Assembly: GCA_001650955.1 (NCBI GenBank)
Contig: LXYP01000028.1
Span: 1 to 64,000, forward strand
Length of the DNA: 64,000 nucleotides
Source: Sphingomonadales bacterium EhC05
Lineage (GTDB): Bacteria > Pseudomonadota > Alphaproteobacteria > Sphingomonadales > Sphingomonadaceae
Reading direction: 5' to 3'
A program made the position numbers and the translations under genes. Shown here in pieces: positions 45,452 through 54,467 of the stretch (position 1 is the first letter of the stretch; each line of letters starts with the position of its first letter). A model generated the notes under the pieces. It did no database searches. It was not told where the DNA came from and saw only the letters and a program-made list of their open reading frames with translations.

Positions 45452-47187
45452 AGCATGACACAGCACTTGTTACGATAAGCGGCGTCTCGAAGCTATTTGA
45501 GAATGCCAATATTCTAGCGATTTCTGATCTTACGAGCCAAATTAGGCCGGGGAGAGTGACTGGTCTGGTTGGACCAGATGGTGCCGGGAAAACAACTCTC
45601 CTGCGGCTCATTTCTGGTCTTTTGCGGCCGAGTGAAGGGAAACTGGAAGTTTGCGGCTTTGATCCTGTAAAGGAGCCCAATTCGGTTCATGAGGTTGTCG
45701 CCTATATGCCCCAACGCTTTGGCCTCTATGACGATCTTACCGTCTTTGAAAATCTCAATTTGTACGCTGATTTAAGGTCAGTAACCGGGCCGCAGCGCGC
45801 TGCCACCTTTGAGCGACTGTTGGAGTTTACTGGACTGAAACCCTTCACCAAGCGCTTGGCAGGCGCCTTATCTGGGGGGATGAAACAGAAACTTGGGATT
45901 GCGTGCGCTTTGATCGAAACGCCTCGCCTGCTGTTGCTCGACGAACCAAGTGTTGGTGTCGATCCTTTGTCCAGGCGGGAATTGTGGCAAATGGTCTACG
46001 AATTGGTCGATCAGGGTATTGGTGTGATTTGGAGTACAGCCTATCTGGACGAGGCTGAACGCTGTGCCTCCGTCATGCTACTCAATGAAGGAAAACTTAT
46101 ATATGATGGTCCACCGGATGCACTCACCGACCGGGTTCAAGGACGAGCCTTTCTCTTAAGCAACATAGAGGGAGACAGGCGGTCAGTGCTCGCTCGCACT
46201 CTGGAAAAAACTGCTATTTTAGATGGCGTCATTCAGGGACGAAATATTCGTATCGTAACTGCAAAGGGAGCGATAACCCCTTTACCATCGGATTTATTGG
46301 CCGGCGAAGCCGCAATTATGGCTTCCACTCCGCCTCGCTTCGAAGATGCTTTCATGGACCTCATGGGCGGCGGCCAAAAACAGCCCTCGCCCTTTTTGAA
46401 ATTACAATCGACTAATGCGCACCAAAACGAAATTGCCGTCGAAGCAATGGGACTAACCCGCCGTTTCGGTGATTTTACGGCCACAGACAACATAAGTTTC
46501 GAAGTGAAACGCGGAGAAATATATGGCCTGATTGGACCCAATGGAGCGGGCAAATCGACCACCTTCAAGATGCTATGCGGTCTCCTAAAACCCTCGGAAG
46601 GTTTTGCCCGCGTTGCCGGTATGGACTTGCAGAAAGCACCGAGCAAAGCCCGGGCACGCCTAGGTTATATGGCGCAGAAATTTTCATTATATGGTGATCT
46701 GAGTGTAAGTCAAAATATGGACTTTTTCGCTGGAATCTATGGGCTGATTGGGAAGAAGCGCCGTGAGGCAATCGAAACACTCGTCTCGACTTTTGGCCTG
46801 GCTTCCTATTTGGAAACAAACGCTATCATGTTGCCATTGGGTTATAAACAGAGACTTGCTTTGGCATGTGCCGTCTTGCACGAACCAGATGTGCTGTTTT
46901 TGGATGAACCGACGTCCGGCGTTGATCCCCTGACGCGCCGGGAATTTTGGTCACATATTAATGCAATGGTCGGAAATGGCGTTACAGTCGTTGTCACCAC
47001 ACATTTTTTGGAAGAAGCTGAATATTGCGACCGCATGGCGCTAATTTATCGCGGACGAATGATCGCTGCTGGCGCTCCCGATGAGCTGAAAGCCAGTGCA
47101 CGTTCAGAAGATATTCCAGAGCCGACGTTAGAAGACGCATTCATCGCGCTGGTGGAAAAAGACGACCGCCAGAGAGAACAGACTTGA
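45448..47187 (+). CDS. Tandem ABC exporter ATPase (YbhF-like)
   Basis: A 579-residue protein with two nucleotide-binding domains. The first: Walker A GPDGAGKTT (about 42-50), signature LSGGMKQK, and LDEPSVGVDP. The second: GPNGAGKST, signature degenerated to LPLGYKQR, and LDEPTSGVDP. This is the YbhF arrangement. Start codon is GTG, overlapping the adaptor gene. Powers export by the two permeases that follow. Confidence 0.92.
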   Translation: MKHDTALVTISGVSKLFENANILAISDLTSQIRPGRVTGLVGPDGAGKTTLLRLISGLLRPSEGKLEVCGFDPVKEPNSVHEVVAYMPQRFGLYDDLTVFENLNLYADLRSVTGPQRAATFERLLEFTGLKPFTKRLAGALSGGMKQKLGIACALIETPRLLLLDEPSVGVDPLSRRELWQMVYELVDQGIGVIWSTAYLDEAERCASVMLLNEGKLIYDGPPDALTDRVQGRAFLLSNIEGDRRSVLARTLEKTAILDGVIQGRNIRIVTAKGAITPLPSDLLAGEAAIMASTPPRFEDAFMDLMGGGQKQPSPFLKLQSTNAHQNEIAVEAMGLTRRFGDFTATDNISFEVKRGEIYGLIGPNGAGKSTTFKMLCGLLKPSEGFARVAGMDLQKAPSKARARLGYMAQKFSLYGDLSVSQNMDFFAGIYGLIGKKRREAIETLVSTFGLASYLETNAIMLPLGYKQRLALACAVLHEPDVLFLDEPTSGVDPLTRREFWSHINAMVGNGVTVVVTTHFLEEAEYCDRMALIYRGRMIAAGAPDELKASARSEDIPEPTLEDAFIALVEKDDRQREQT

Positions 47188-48329
47188 GCCGCCGTTTTTT
47201 CCCTCTGCCAGTCTCCATGACACGGATGGTCGGGCTAACCCGGAAGGAAACTCTTCAAGTTTTGCGGGATCCCAGCACGATAATGATTGCGGTCATATTA
47301 CCTCTCCTGCTGTTGTTTCTATTTGGATATGGCGTAACATTTGACCCCCGATCGTTTAATGTTGGCTTAGTGATCGAACAACCAACGGCTGAAACAGGAA
47401 GTTTTAAGGCGTCTCTAGAAAATTCACGATTTTTCCAAGTGGAAACCAGCCATGATCGGCGCTTTTTCGAACAAGATCTCGTCGCCGGTCGTCTCAATGG
47501 AATCATTATACTAAGGGAAGATTTTGCGCGGGTTGTTTATCGCGCCGATACAGCGCCTATACAGGTCATTGTCGATGGTAGTGATCCCAACACCGCTTAT
47601 CTTGTTAACAATTATGTACAGCTCCTCTGGGCGAATTGGCTTGAGCAGGTGTCTATCAGCAGCGGTCAGTCGCGCGGGCCTCCTCTCGCCAGTCTTGAAC
47701 CGCAAATATGGTACAATTCCCAAGTCTCCAGCAAAAATTATTTAGTCCCGGGGTCGGTGGCAATCACGCTAACGATGATAGGGGCATTGTTGACGGCGCT
47801 GGTCGTTGCACGCGAATGGGAACGGGGGACCATGGAAGCATTACTGGCTACGCCCGTTGGCATCACTGAACTTATCATCGGAAAAATTATTCCCTATTTT
47901 CTGCTCGGACTGGGTTCTATGGTCTTGTCGGTGATAACTGCAATTTTGGTTTTCGATGTTCCTTTCCGGGGGTCATTCTTGCTGTTGCTTCTTACGTCAT
48001 CCGTGTTCATGCTTTGCTCGCTAGGGCAAGGGCTTTTGATTTCGACTATAACCCGCAATCAACTGGTAGCGGCCCAAGTGTCGATATTGAGCGCGTTCCT
48101 TCCAGCTTTCTATTTTTCAAACTTTGTATTCGAAATTGATAGCATGCCGTGGGCACTGCGCATGATCAGTTATGCCGTACCGGCGCGTTATTTCGTTTCA
48201 AGCCTGCAAACTTTGTTTCTGTCCGGTGATATCTGGTCCGTCATTGGGCCTGATCTCATTGGTCTTGGGCTTTTTGCCGTGTTAATCTTTGCGATAACGG
48301 CACGCGTGACACGAACGACGTTGGATTAG
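47184..48329 (+). CDS. ABC-2 type permease (YbhS-like)
   Basis: A 381-residue permease with one N-terminal TM, a large extracytoplasmic region and five C-terminal TM segments (ABC2_membrane layout). The start is a TTG overlapping the ATPase stop. Partner of the next permease. Confidence 0.88.
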   Translation: MSRRFFPLPVSMTRMVGLTRKETLQVLRDPSTIMIAVILPLLLLFLFGYGVTFDPRSFNVGLVIEQPTAETGSFKASLENSRFFQVETSHDRRFFEQDLVAGRLNGIIILREDFARVVYRADTAPIQVIVDGSDPNTAYLVNNYVQLLWANWLEQVSISSGQSRGPPLASLEPQIWYNSQVSSKNYLVPGSVAITLTMIGALLTALVVAREWERGTMEALLATPVGITELIIGKIIPYFLLGLGSMVLSVITAILVFDVPFRGSFLLLLLTSSVFMLCSLGQGLLISTITRNQLVAAQVSILSAFLPAFYFSNFVFEIDSMPWALRMISYAVPARYFVSSLQTLFLSGDIWSVIGPDLIGLGLFAVLIFAITARVTRTTLD

Positions 48330-48334
48330 GGCAG

Positions 48335-49441
48335 ATGTGGCACCGTATTTTGGCTCTAATTATCAAAGAATTGTGGACCAACGCGCGCGATCCTAAAACA
48401 CGCTGGGTGGTTCTCTTCTCCCCTCCCTTTTTGTTGCTCATATATGCTTTTGCCATAACACAAGATGTCAGCAACGTGCCGATTGCGATATACAATCAAG
48501 ATATGGGCGTTGAATCGCGAGAATTCATAGGCAGGCTGGAAGGTTCTAGTACCTTCAGCAAGATTGAATATCTGCAAAGTTCAGCTGAAATTATCTCCAC
48601 TATAGAATCCAAAAGTGCCGCGATGGTTATTCAGTTTGGTCCAGACTTCTCGCGTAAACTGGGGGCGGGCGACGACGTAAATATCCAAATTATTCTAGAT
48701 GGTAGGCGTTCGAACACAGCACAGATTTTGATCGGTTACGTTTCACAAATATTGGAAAGCTATAATCGCGAACGGTTGGCCGAGCGCGGATTTAGCGCTC
48801 CAACCAAGATCGTCTCTCGCATTTGGTTTAACCCAAATCTAAAACCAATTTGGTCAGCAGTTCCTTCCCTTTTCGCCGTAATGACCGCCATTGTCGGATT
48901 TATGATTTCAGCTCTCACTATTGCGCGAGAACGCGAAATGGGTACTTTTGAACAATTACTGGTATCTCCTCTCAAGCCGCTGGAAATACTCATTGGCAAA
49001 ACTGCGCCAGCATTGCTCATCGCTATTACAAGCGCAACTGCCATGTTAGTCCTTGGGACGCTCGTTCTTGACGTTCCGGTAAGAGGTTCGCTGGCGCTGC
49101 TTTATCTATCGATGATCATCTATCTAGCCTCCATCATCGGCATCGGCCTGTTTATCTCTTCTCTCGCTGCCACGCAGCAACAGGCTATAGTCGGCTTGTT
49201 TGTTTACATGGTGCCTGCAGTTCTGATTTCTGGCTATGCAACACCAGTTGAAAATATGCCGGATTTTCTCCAATGGGTCGCAGAAACCAATCCTATCCGG
49301 CACTTCATTGTTATCTGCAAAGGCGTGTTTCTTAAGGACGCGCCGCTGTCCGTGGTTTTCCAGCATAGTTGGCCCATGGCACTGATCGCCGTTGTAACGC
49401 TTAGTTCCGGAGCCTGGCTGTTCAGGCGGCGCGTTTCTTGA
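48335..49441 (+). CDS. ABC-2 type permease (YbhR-like)
   Basis: A 368-residue permease with the same layout as the gene before it, which lies 5 bases upstream. Together the four genes form one complete exporter of the YbhGFSR kind; cargo may be a lipophilic cation or drug, which cannot be told here. Confidence 0.88.
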   Translation: MWHRILALIIKELWTNARDPKTRWVVLFSPPFLLLIYAFAITQDVSNVPIAIYNQDMGVESREFIGRLEGSSTFSKIEYLQSSAEIISTIESKSAAMVIQFGPDFSRKLGAGDDVNIQIILDGRRSNTAQILIGYVSQILESYNRERLAERGFSAPTKIVSRIWFNPNLKPIWSAVPSLFAVMTAIVGFMISALTIAREREMGTFEQLLVSPLKPLEILIGKTAPALLIAITSATAMLVLGTLVLDVPVRGSLALLYLSMIIYLASIIGIGLFISSLAATQQQAIVGLFVYMVPAVLISGYATPVENMPDFLQWVAETNPIRHFIVICKGVFLKDAPLSVVFQHSWPMALIAVVTLSSGAWLFRRRVS

Positions 49442-49593
49442 TATTCAAAAAAGGTTGGCCGGATCGCTTTTTTCGTATCATAACTACTTTGATATTTTTC
49501 ATTGGGCCTCTGTAGATTATTGGGACACAGATTCAGGGAAGGACCCTAAATAAAAGCTGCAATTCCGGTATCGCCCCAATATTAGCCTTTCCG

Positions 49594-50277
49594 ATGCTTC
49601 AGACGTCACTTATAAGCAGACGTCCAGTTGGACCACTCGAACGAGAAACTCGTATGGCGATGAATGCTTTGCAGGACCTAAAAACCATTCGTCGAATGGC
49701 GGCAGAAGAGTCAGTTGGACACCTGAAACTGTTGAAGTCCCATGCCGTTACGATTGTGGATTCTCTCCTCGAAAATGCAGTGCACGAACACCCAAAGGCA
49801 ATCTGCGCGGATTATCGCCGTCGCGGAAATCAAATCAGCGATCAAGAAAAGAAGGCGCTGAAAATCCGTAAAAATGCGTTTATGAATCAGCAGGCTCTCG
49901 CCGAGATTTCTGATACTGGCTTGCAAGACCCTATACGCGCGCACGAATTGACAGTCTTGCGTGCCACTTTCGTTATTTCCCGTTATCGAACAGCTTTGTC
50001 CGCGGAACGGATGATCCTCGAGTATGCTCATTATCCAATTGAGGTACAGTATGACGTTTTTCATCCTGACGCCTGCGCAGTTTGCAACTCTCTTTATCGT
50101 AAGCCAGTACCTTCTGATTGGGCGCTGTTTCCGCCAAAGGGCTGCACTTGCGTGACTGCGCCGTATGGCTTGCATCTCAATGTTGACTATATTGGAGGCT
50201 ACCTCGAGGAAGAAAAACTGGAGAAGACGTCTTCCTCAGTATCAATTGTTGAAAAAATAAAGGAATACTTCCGTTAG
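49594..50277 (+). CDS. Hypothetical protein, MuF-like Cys motif
   Basis: Up to 227 residues (an ATG at 49654 is also possible). The N-terminal two thirds are helical. The C-terminal part reads HPDACAVCNSL...PPKGCTC, resembling the CxxC...PPxxxCxC end of phage Mu F-like minor head proteins. No phage genes adjoin it, so it may be a fossil or an unrelated zinc-binding protein. Confidence 0.6.
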   Translation: MLQTSLISRRPVGPLERETRMAMNALQDLKTIRRMAAEESVGHLKLLKSHAVTIVDSLLENAVHEHPKAICADYRRRGNQISDQEKKALKIRKNAFMNQQALAEISDTGLQDPIRAHELTVLRATFVISRYRTALSAERMILEYAHYPIEVQYDVFHPDACAVCNSLYRKPVPSDWALFPPKGCTCVTAPYGLHLNVDYIGGYLEEEKLEKTSSSVSIVEKIKEYFR

Positions 50278-50701
50278 TCTCTGAAAATTTGATGACCCAC
50301 CTTCTTTGCGGAAGCGTACGAAAGCCGAACGCTGCCAAGGCAACCAAGTTTGGTCATTCAGGGCGGTCAGTTCGCGTCCTCAAAGCGATCATTAGCCAGT
50401 TCGAGACGAGGGTGCTTGTTTCGACTGAACACGCTATCCAAGCTACTTTCCGGCTATCATCGCTTGGTTACGTTACGATCCATTGCAAACACCACTGACT
50501 AGGTGTGAGGTATTGCGGTAAGAAAGGCTGCGTTTTGGTTTGCGAGTAGAGAGATGGCGAAACAGCTCGCAATAGATCAATCGACACTAGCAAAACGATA
50601 AAACGAATGATCCATGTGGATAGCTGGTTTAGAAGTTTTTCTTATTGCGTGAACTATGCCGCTGCAACTATGGAAATTCAATTGAAATTGGGGGGGTATA
50701 A
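50278..50701. other. Intergenic region without confident genes
   Basis: About 424 bases. One 69-codon frame is present but lacks a ribosome site or recognisable sequence. AT-rich near the downstream PDZ gene, with a G-rich site just before its ATG. Nothing else seen. Confidence 0.6.
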
Positions 50702-51616
50702 ATGAAGATCAAAGCACTTTTTGCGATAGTATTCTTCACTATCGCGACACCTGCATTAGCGGATGAGCCTTTTGCTGTTACACCTTCAGGCGCAACAGAA
50801 GCTTACTTTGATATGGGCATCACAGAAACGAGCGATATGCTCGCGAATAAATGCGTCGATCTAGGTTGGACTATGCTCAGTTCAACCGATACCACCGTTG
50901 TGTGTGAGGTGCCGGTATCATTTGGGAACAGACTGCTCAGTGCCTTGGCGGCACCACGCTATGCTACTCCACCGCGTCAGTTTTTCCGTTTCAATCTCGC
51001 TGGAGCACAAGGCTACACCCGTGCCCAGGCATCAAGCTGGCAGGAGATTCAGACCGCTTTTGGGCAAACTCAACGTACTGATCTGCAATCCGAAAACTAC
51101 CACAACAATGTTATGGGGTTTTTTATGAGTGTTGGTGGCTTCTATCCGGCTAACACTCAATTTCCTAATCACGCGGCCATAAATACTGACTATGAATTCG
51201 TTGAATCGCCTCGCGATGGAATGGTCTTGACGGGAGTGAAGCCAACGGGCGCGTTCGCGCAAGCAGGCCTAATGGATGGTGACATTGTCGTTAGAATTGC
51301 GGGCGAGCGCATCAAGGATAACAATGATGTGTCAGATGGTTTACATAAGGCCGTTCGCGATGAGACCTTTGAAGTGCAGTTTTATCGCGAAAGCGAAAAA
51401 ATGACAGCGCAAGTGCCGCGCACGTTCCGAGATACAGTCGGACCGCTGCCCGAACCATCCAAAATCGAAGTTCTAGATAAGCCGGATGTAACCACGATAG
51501 TACGAAACGAGTTATCAGTTGCAGAAGAGCTAGCGAAGTTTGCCGAATTGCATAAGCAAGGAGTGCTGACTGATGAAGAATTTGCCGCCCAGAAGGCCAA
51601 GCTACTAGCTCGATAG
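50702..51616 (+). CDS. Secreted PDZ-SHOCT protein
   Basis: A 304-residue protein with a signal peptide (about 1-20, ALA-DE). It has an unknown N-terminal domain, a PDZ-like region (about 160-240, MVLTGVKPTGAFAQAGLMDGD) and a C-terminal SHOCT motif (about 272-304, LHKQGVLTDEEFAAQKAKLL). No protease triad is seen. Likely a periplasmic or surface binding protein. Confidence 0.75.
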   Translation: MKIKALFAIVFFTIATPALADEPFAVTPSGATEAYFDMGITETSDMLANKCVDLGWTMLSSTDTTVVCEVPVSFGNRLLSALAAPRYATPPRQFFRFNLAGAQGYTRAQASSWQEIQTAFGQTQRTDLQSENYHNNVMGFFMSVGGFYPANTQFPNHAAINTDYEFVESPRDGMVLTGVKPTGAFAQAGLMDGDIVVRIAGERIKDNNDVSDGLHKAVRDETFEVQFYRESEKMTAQVPRTFRDTVGPLPEPSKIEVLDKPDVTTIVRNELSVAEELAKFAELHKQGVLTDEEFAAQKAKLLAR

Positions 51617-52032
51617 TCTTTGAGCTTGGTTTGGATCTGGCAATCGAAGGACGGCCATATGAAGACAGAAAAACCAACTCTCTCGCCTAACGGGCTTATT
51701 CCACACGAAGATTTTCCGTTTGAGCCTTCCGCCGCTCAGGCTCTGCCGCCAATCGTTGACTAGATAAGTCGGCTTTCGGGAGCCAGTAGACAAAACCCGC
51801 CATTCAGCAATCCACCCCAGTTTCGGTCATTCAAGCTGATTGAATGAAAATAAAAAACGGCTGGTCGGGAACCGCCCCAATCTCGGGCGTGTGAGAGCAA
51901 TCGCTCAAGCCCCAAAAGCAGACAGCGTTTTCACTATCTCGGTATCTCGGAAACTGGGGGTGAAAGCAGACGTCCAGATCCGAAGAAAACGCAATTCTTG
52001 TGTGTGCATCAGTATGCGCTTAGAATTCTTCA
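51617..52032. other. Intergenic region with degenerate repeat-like DNA
   Basis: About 416 bases. Short frames here lack ribosome sites. Segments such as GTCGGCTTTCGGGAGC and GGGTGAAAGCAGACGTCC resemble, in degenerate form, stretches near 52500 and may be intergenic repeat remnants. Confidence 0.4.
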
Positions 52033-52452
52033 ATGGACGATCACGAACAGCAACAATTTGAAAGCCAATTCAATTCAGCTTTTGTCGGACCACAGTGGCA
52101 GCATATCAAGTCAGAGCGTGGGCGTGATCTTTGGATTGACACGGAGGTCCTAAGGGATAGCCTTGCAGGCCCACTCTACAACATCGCGATGAAAGGAAAC
52201 TGCTCCTACGTCTATAGTCGGGAAGATCGTTACTTCAAAGGCGTAGACGATCCCGAAGGTTTGAAAAACCGTCTGCGAGAATTTCTCGATGAGTTGGTTG
52301 AAGCCATCGATCAGTTTGGCCCTAGAACGGCGGATGAACTGTCTGATCAGGCATCAGTGTATAAAAATGCATCGGATATATGGGCGGCTGTGGAGGCAGC
52401 TATTGAAATTGAACGCCGTCATTACAAGAATTCGAACTTGGTCACAGATTAG
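52033..52452 (+). CDS. Hypothetical soluble protein
   Basis: A 139-residue acidic protein without signal or TM. The C-terminal half is helical (LKNRLREFLDELVEAIDQF). No family recognised and no clear operon partner. Confidence 0.55.
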   Translation: MDDHEQQQFESQFNSAFVGPQWQHIKSERGRDLWIDTEVLRDSLAGPLYNIAMKGNCSYVYSREDRYFKGVDDPEGLKNRLREFLDELVEAIDQFGPRTADELSDQASVYKNASDIWAAVEAAIEIERRHYKNSNLVTD

Positions 52453-52764
52453 AGTCCGAAACTAGGGTGGTTAGCCGCCATTGGGGACTTTAGGAAATGA
52501 CGTCCGCTTTGGCTATTTTGAGCTGCAAAGGCGGACTTTCTGCAAACCACCCAGTTTGCGACATTACAGCATTGCAGGGTCGAAATAAAAGCAGCCTGAC
52601 AGCCAACGCCCCATTTGCGGTTGTTTTGGGATGAGCCGAAAATTTCCAATAGCGGGCATTCATAATTCATCGGTTAATCTAGCTAAGTTTTTGCCACGCA
52701 AACATGGATTGACATTAAATTAGATTACTCTAATTTAGATATTCCTTATATAAGAATCTGTTCG
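52453..52764. other. Intergenic region upstream of arsR
   Basis: About 312 bases. The first part contains repeat-like DNA (GACGTCCGCTTTGGC, GGCGGACTTTCTGC as a loose inverted pair). The last 60 bases hold a TTGACA box and a perfect palindrome before the ArsR-type gene. Confidence 0.5.
52716..52737. promoter_or_regulatory. Palindromic operator upstream of ArsR regulator
   Basis: TAAATTAGA-N4-TCTAATTTA, perfect nine-base arms, beginning right after a TTGACA (-35-like) at 52709. AT-rich palindromes of this kind are typical of ArsR/BigR-type sites. Probably autoregulatory. Confidence 0.75.
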
Positions 52765-53112
52765 ATGCTTGACCAATCTCTGTCCCTACTTTCTGACAAG
52801 GCTGCAGAAGCCGCAAACTTGCTTAAAGCGCTTTCCAATGAAAAGCGCTTACTGATAATGTGTCATCTGATTGCCTCCGGTGAACTTACGGTGGGAGCGC
52901 TAGTAGATGAAGTTGGCCTTAGTCAATCGGCATTGTCGCAGCATTTGGCGCGTTTGCGCAGCGATGGGCTAGTGTCATTTCGGCGCGAAGCGCAGACGCT
53001 ATATTACCGAATTGCTGACCCGAACTCAGGCCGTGTGATTGAGGTGTTGCGCGACATTTATTGTCCCGAACTTGGTACTGAAACATCAAAATCGGGAGAG
53101 AGAATTTCATGA
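52765..53112 (+). CDS. ArsR-family regulator, SqrR/BigR-like
   Basis: A 115-residue winged-helix repressor. The recognition helix is SQSALSQHLARLRSDGLV. Two cysteines, C33 (IMCHL) and C100 (IYCPE), lie 67 apart, close to the C41/C107 pair of SqrR and C42/C108 of BigR that form a persulfide/tetrasulfide bridge. Arsenic-type CxCxxC ligands are absent. Stop overlaps the DoxX gene as ATGA. Confidence 0.85.
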   Translation: MLDQSLSLLSDKAAEAANLLKALSNEKRLLIMCHLIASGELTVGALVDEVGLSQSALSQHLARLRSDGLVSFRREAQTLYYRIADPNSGRVIEVLRDIYCPELGTETSKSGERIS

Positions 53113-53561
53113 ATCGACTTACTCAACTCAACACATGGCTTGCACCGGCTGAAATCAGGAAAACTTGGTTTGATCCCATCTTTCGTATTACTACGAGTTT
53201 GATATTTGTCATTGGCGGTATTGGCCATTTTGGTGCCCATGCTCACATGCTTGCCCGGATGGAAGACTCTCCCTGGCGCGATGCTGTAAATATGATTGGC
53301 GATCCCTCGTTGTTGCTCTGGACAAGTGGCGCTGTCTTTATTGTTTTCGGGACTGCGCTGGCGTTTGGGTACCTGACCCGGATATCGGCATTGCTGATTC
53401 TCCTGACGCTTATTCCCATTACACTGGCCATACACATTGCGCCTGGTCATACAGGGCCGCTATTCAAAAATATCGCTATCATGGGCGCATTGCTCTATTT
53501 TTATGCGAACGGACCGGGCCGGTTTGCGATTGACCGACAGGGCAAAGAGCACAGTATTTAA
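53109..53561 (+). CDS. DoxX-family membrane protein
   Basis: A 150-residue protein with four TM segments and the DoxX/DoxD-like pattern (GGIGHF, YLTRISALLILLTLIPITLAIH). DoxX relatives take part in thiosulfate and thiol oxidation. Operon with the SqrR-like regulator; a role in sulfide or redox defence is inferred. Confidence 0.8.
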   Translation: MNRLTQLNTWLAPAEIRKTWFDPIFRITTSLIFVIGGIGHFGAHAHMLARMEDSPWRDAVNMIGDPSLLLWTSGAVFIVFGTALAFGYLTRISALLILLTLIPITLAIHIAPGHTGPLFKNIAIMGALLYFYANGPGRFAIDRQGKEHSI

Positions 53562-53583
53562 TGCACGGAAGGAGAGCGCGAAA

Positions 53584-54351
53584 ATGAAATTTGCAAAATT
53601 ATACAAGATAATCACAGCTGGCATTTTAGCTATGTCATCGCCGGCACTTGCCGAACCGACGGAAGTGGTGGTGCGGGTTATCAGTCAGGATGCCAAGTTT
53701 GTCGGTGATCAGATGGGCGGTGCCCGAGTTGTATTGCGCGACGCAGAAACCGGGGAAGTGCTGGCCGATGGAATAACGACCGGAGGCACAGGGAACACCA
53801 AACAGATTATGGATTCGACAGGGCGAAGCCCAATGCTGGCTACGCCAGACGCCGCAGCGTTCACCACGCAGCTTGATCTGTCGCAACCTACACTCATAAC
53901 GGCAGAAGTCGTTGGTCCGTTGGCTCAGATGCAAGCCAGCATTCGCGTTACGTCACAGCGCTGGATTGTTCCCGGACAGCCCGTTACCAGCGGAGATGGT
54001 TGGGTAGTCGAGTTACCCGGTTTGGCCGTCAACATTATCGCACCACAACCTAATACGCACAGCGCTAAGGGTAGCCGAACAATCGAGGTTATGAGCTCAA
54101 CCATGCTTATGTGCGGCTGTCCGATTACCAGTGGTGGTCTTTGGGATGCTAAAGACTATGAAGTTGAAGTCGCAGCCTATCAAGCCGGCCGCAAAATCGC
54201 CAGCGGCAAGCTTGATTTCGTTGAAGCCCCGGGCCGATTTGGAGGCGATCTCACCCTACCCGAAAAAGGCGCCTACGAGCTGTTCGTATCGGCACGAAAT
54301 ACGCGCACGGGCAATACAGGAGTTGACCGAACCAGCGTTATTGTCCCGTAA
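53584..54351 (+). CDS. Secreted protein of unknown function
   Basis: A 255-residue protein from ATG 53584, because this gives a signal peptide (cleavage near ALA-EP). Upstream codons in frame overlap the DoxX gene and are rejected. Beta-rich, with a MCGCP motif at about 180 and an immunoglobulin-like end (GAYELFVSARN). No family is known to me; it might bind copper or sulfur species via MCGC. Confidence 0.75.
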   Translation: MKFAKLYKIITAGILAMSSPALAEPTEVVVRVISQDAKFVGDQMGGARVVLRDAETGEVLADGITTGGTGNTKQIMDSTGRSPMLATPDAAAFTTQLDLSQPTLITAEVVGPLAQMQASIRVTSQRWIVPGQPVTSGDGWVVELPGLAVNIIAPQPNTHSAKGSRTIEVMSSTMLMCGCPITSGGLWDAKDYEVEVAAYQAGRKIASGKLDFVEAPGRFGGDLTLPEKGAYELFVSARNTRTGNTGVDRTSVIVP

Positions 54352-54467
54352 ATCGATTAGGATCAGACGTTGTGCAGCCATTGGGCGTATCGGAATTGTC
54401 AATTTTGTATAATATATGCTGCGAAGATGTGTTGGGTGGTTGAAATTCTTACTTTACAATATCGTCG

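Noticed and set aside
49384-49410. TGTAACG inside the second ABC permease gene
   Set aside because: It lies within a coding region and lacks CGTC at the fixed spacing.
49447-49473. AAAAAAG...CTTTTTT inverted repeat after the ABC exporter as a terminator
   Set aside because: The stem is only A-T pairs plus one G-C pair and would be weak; not enough to call.
50289-50498. 69-codon plus-strand frame
   Set aside because: No ribosome site, no recognisable sequence, and unusual composition; more likely spacer DNA.
51840-52061. 73-codon plus-strand frame
   Set aside because: Overlaps the better-supported gene at 52033 and consists of repeat-like spacer sequence.
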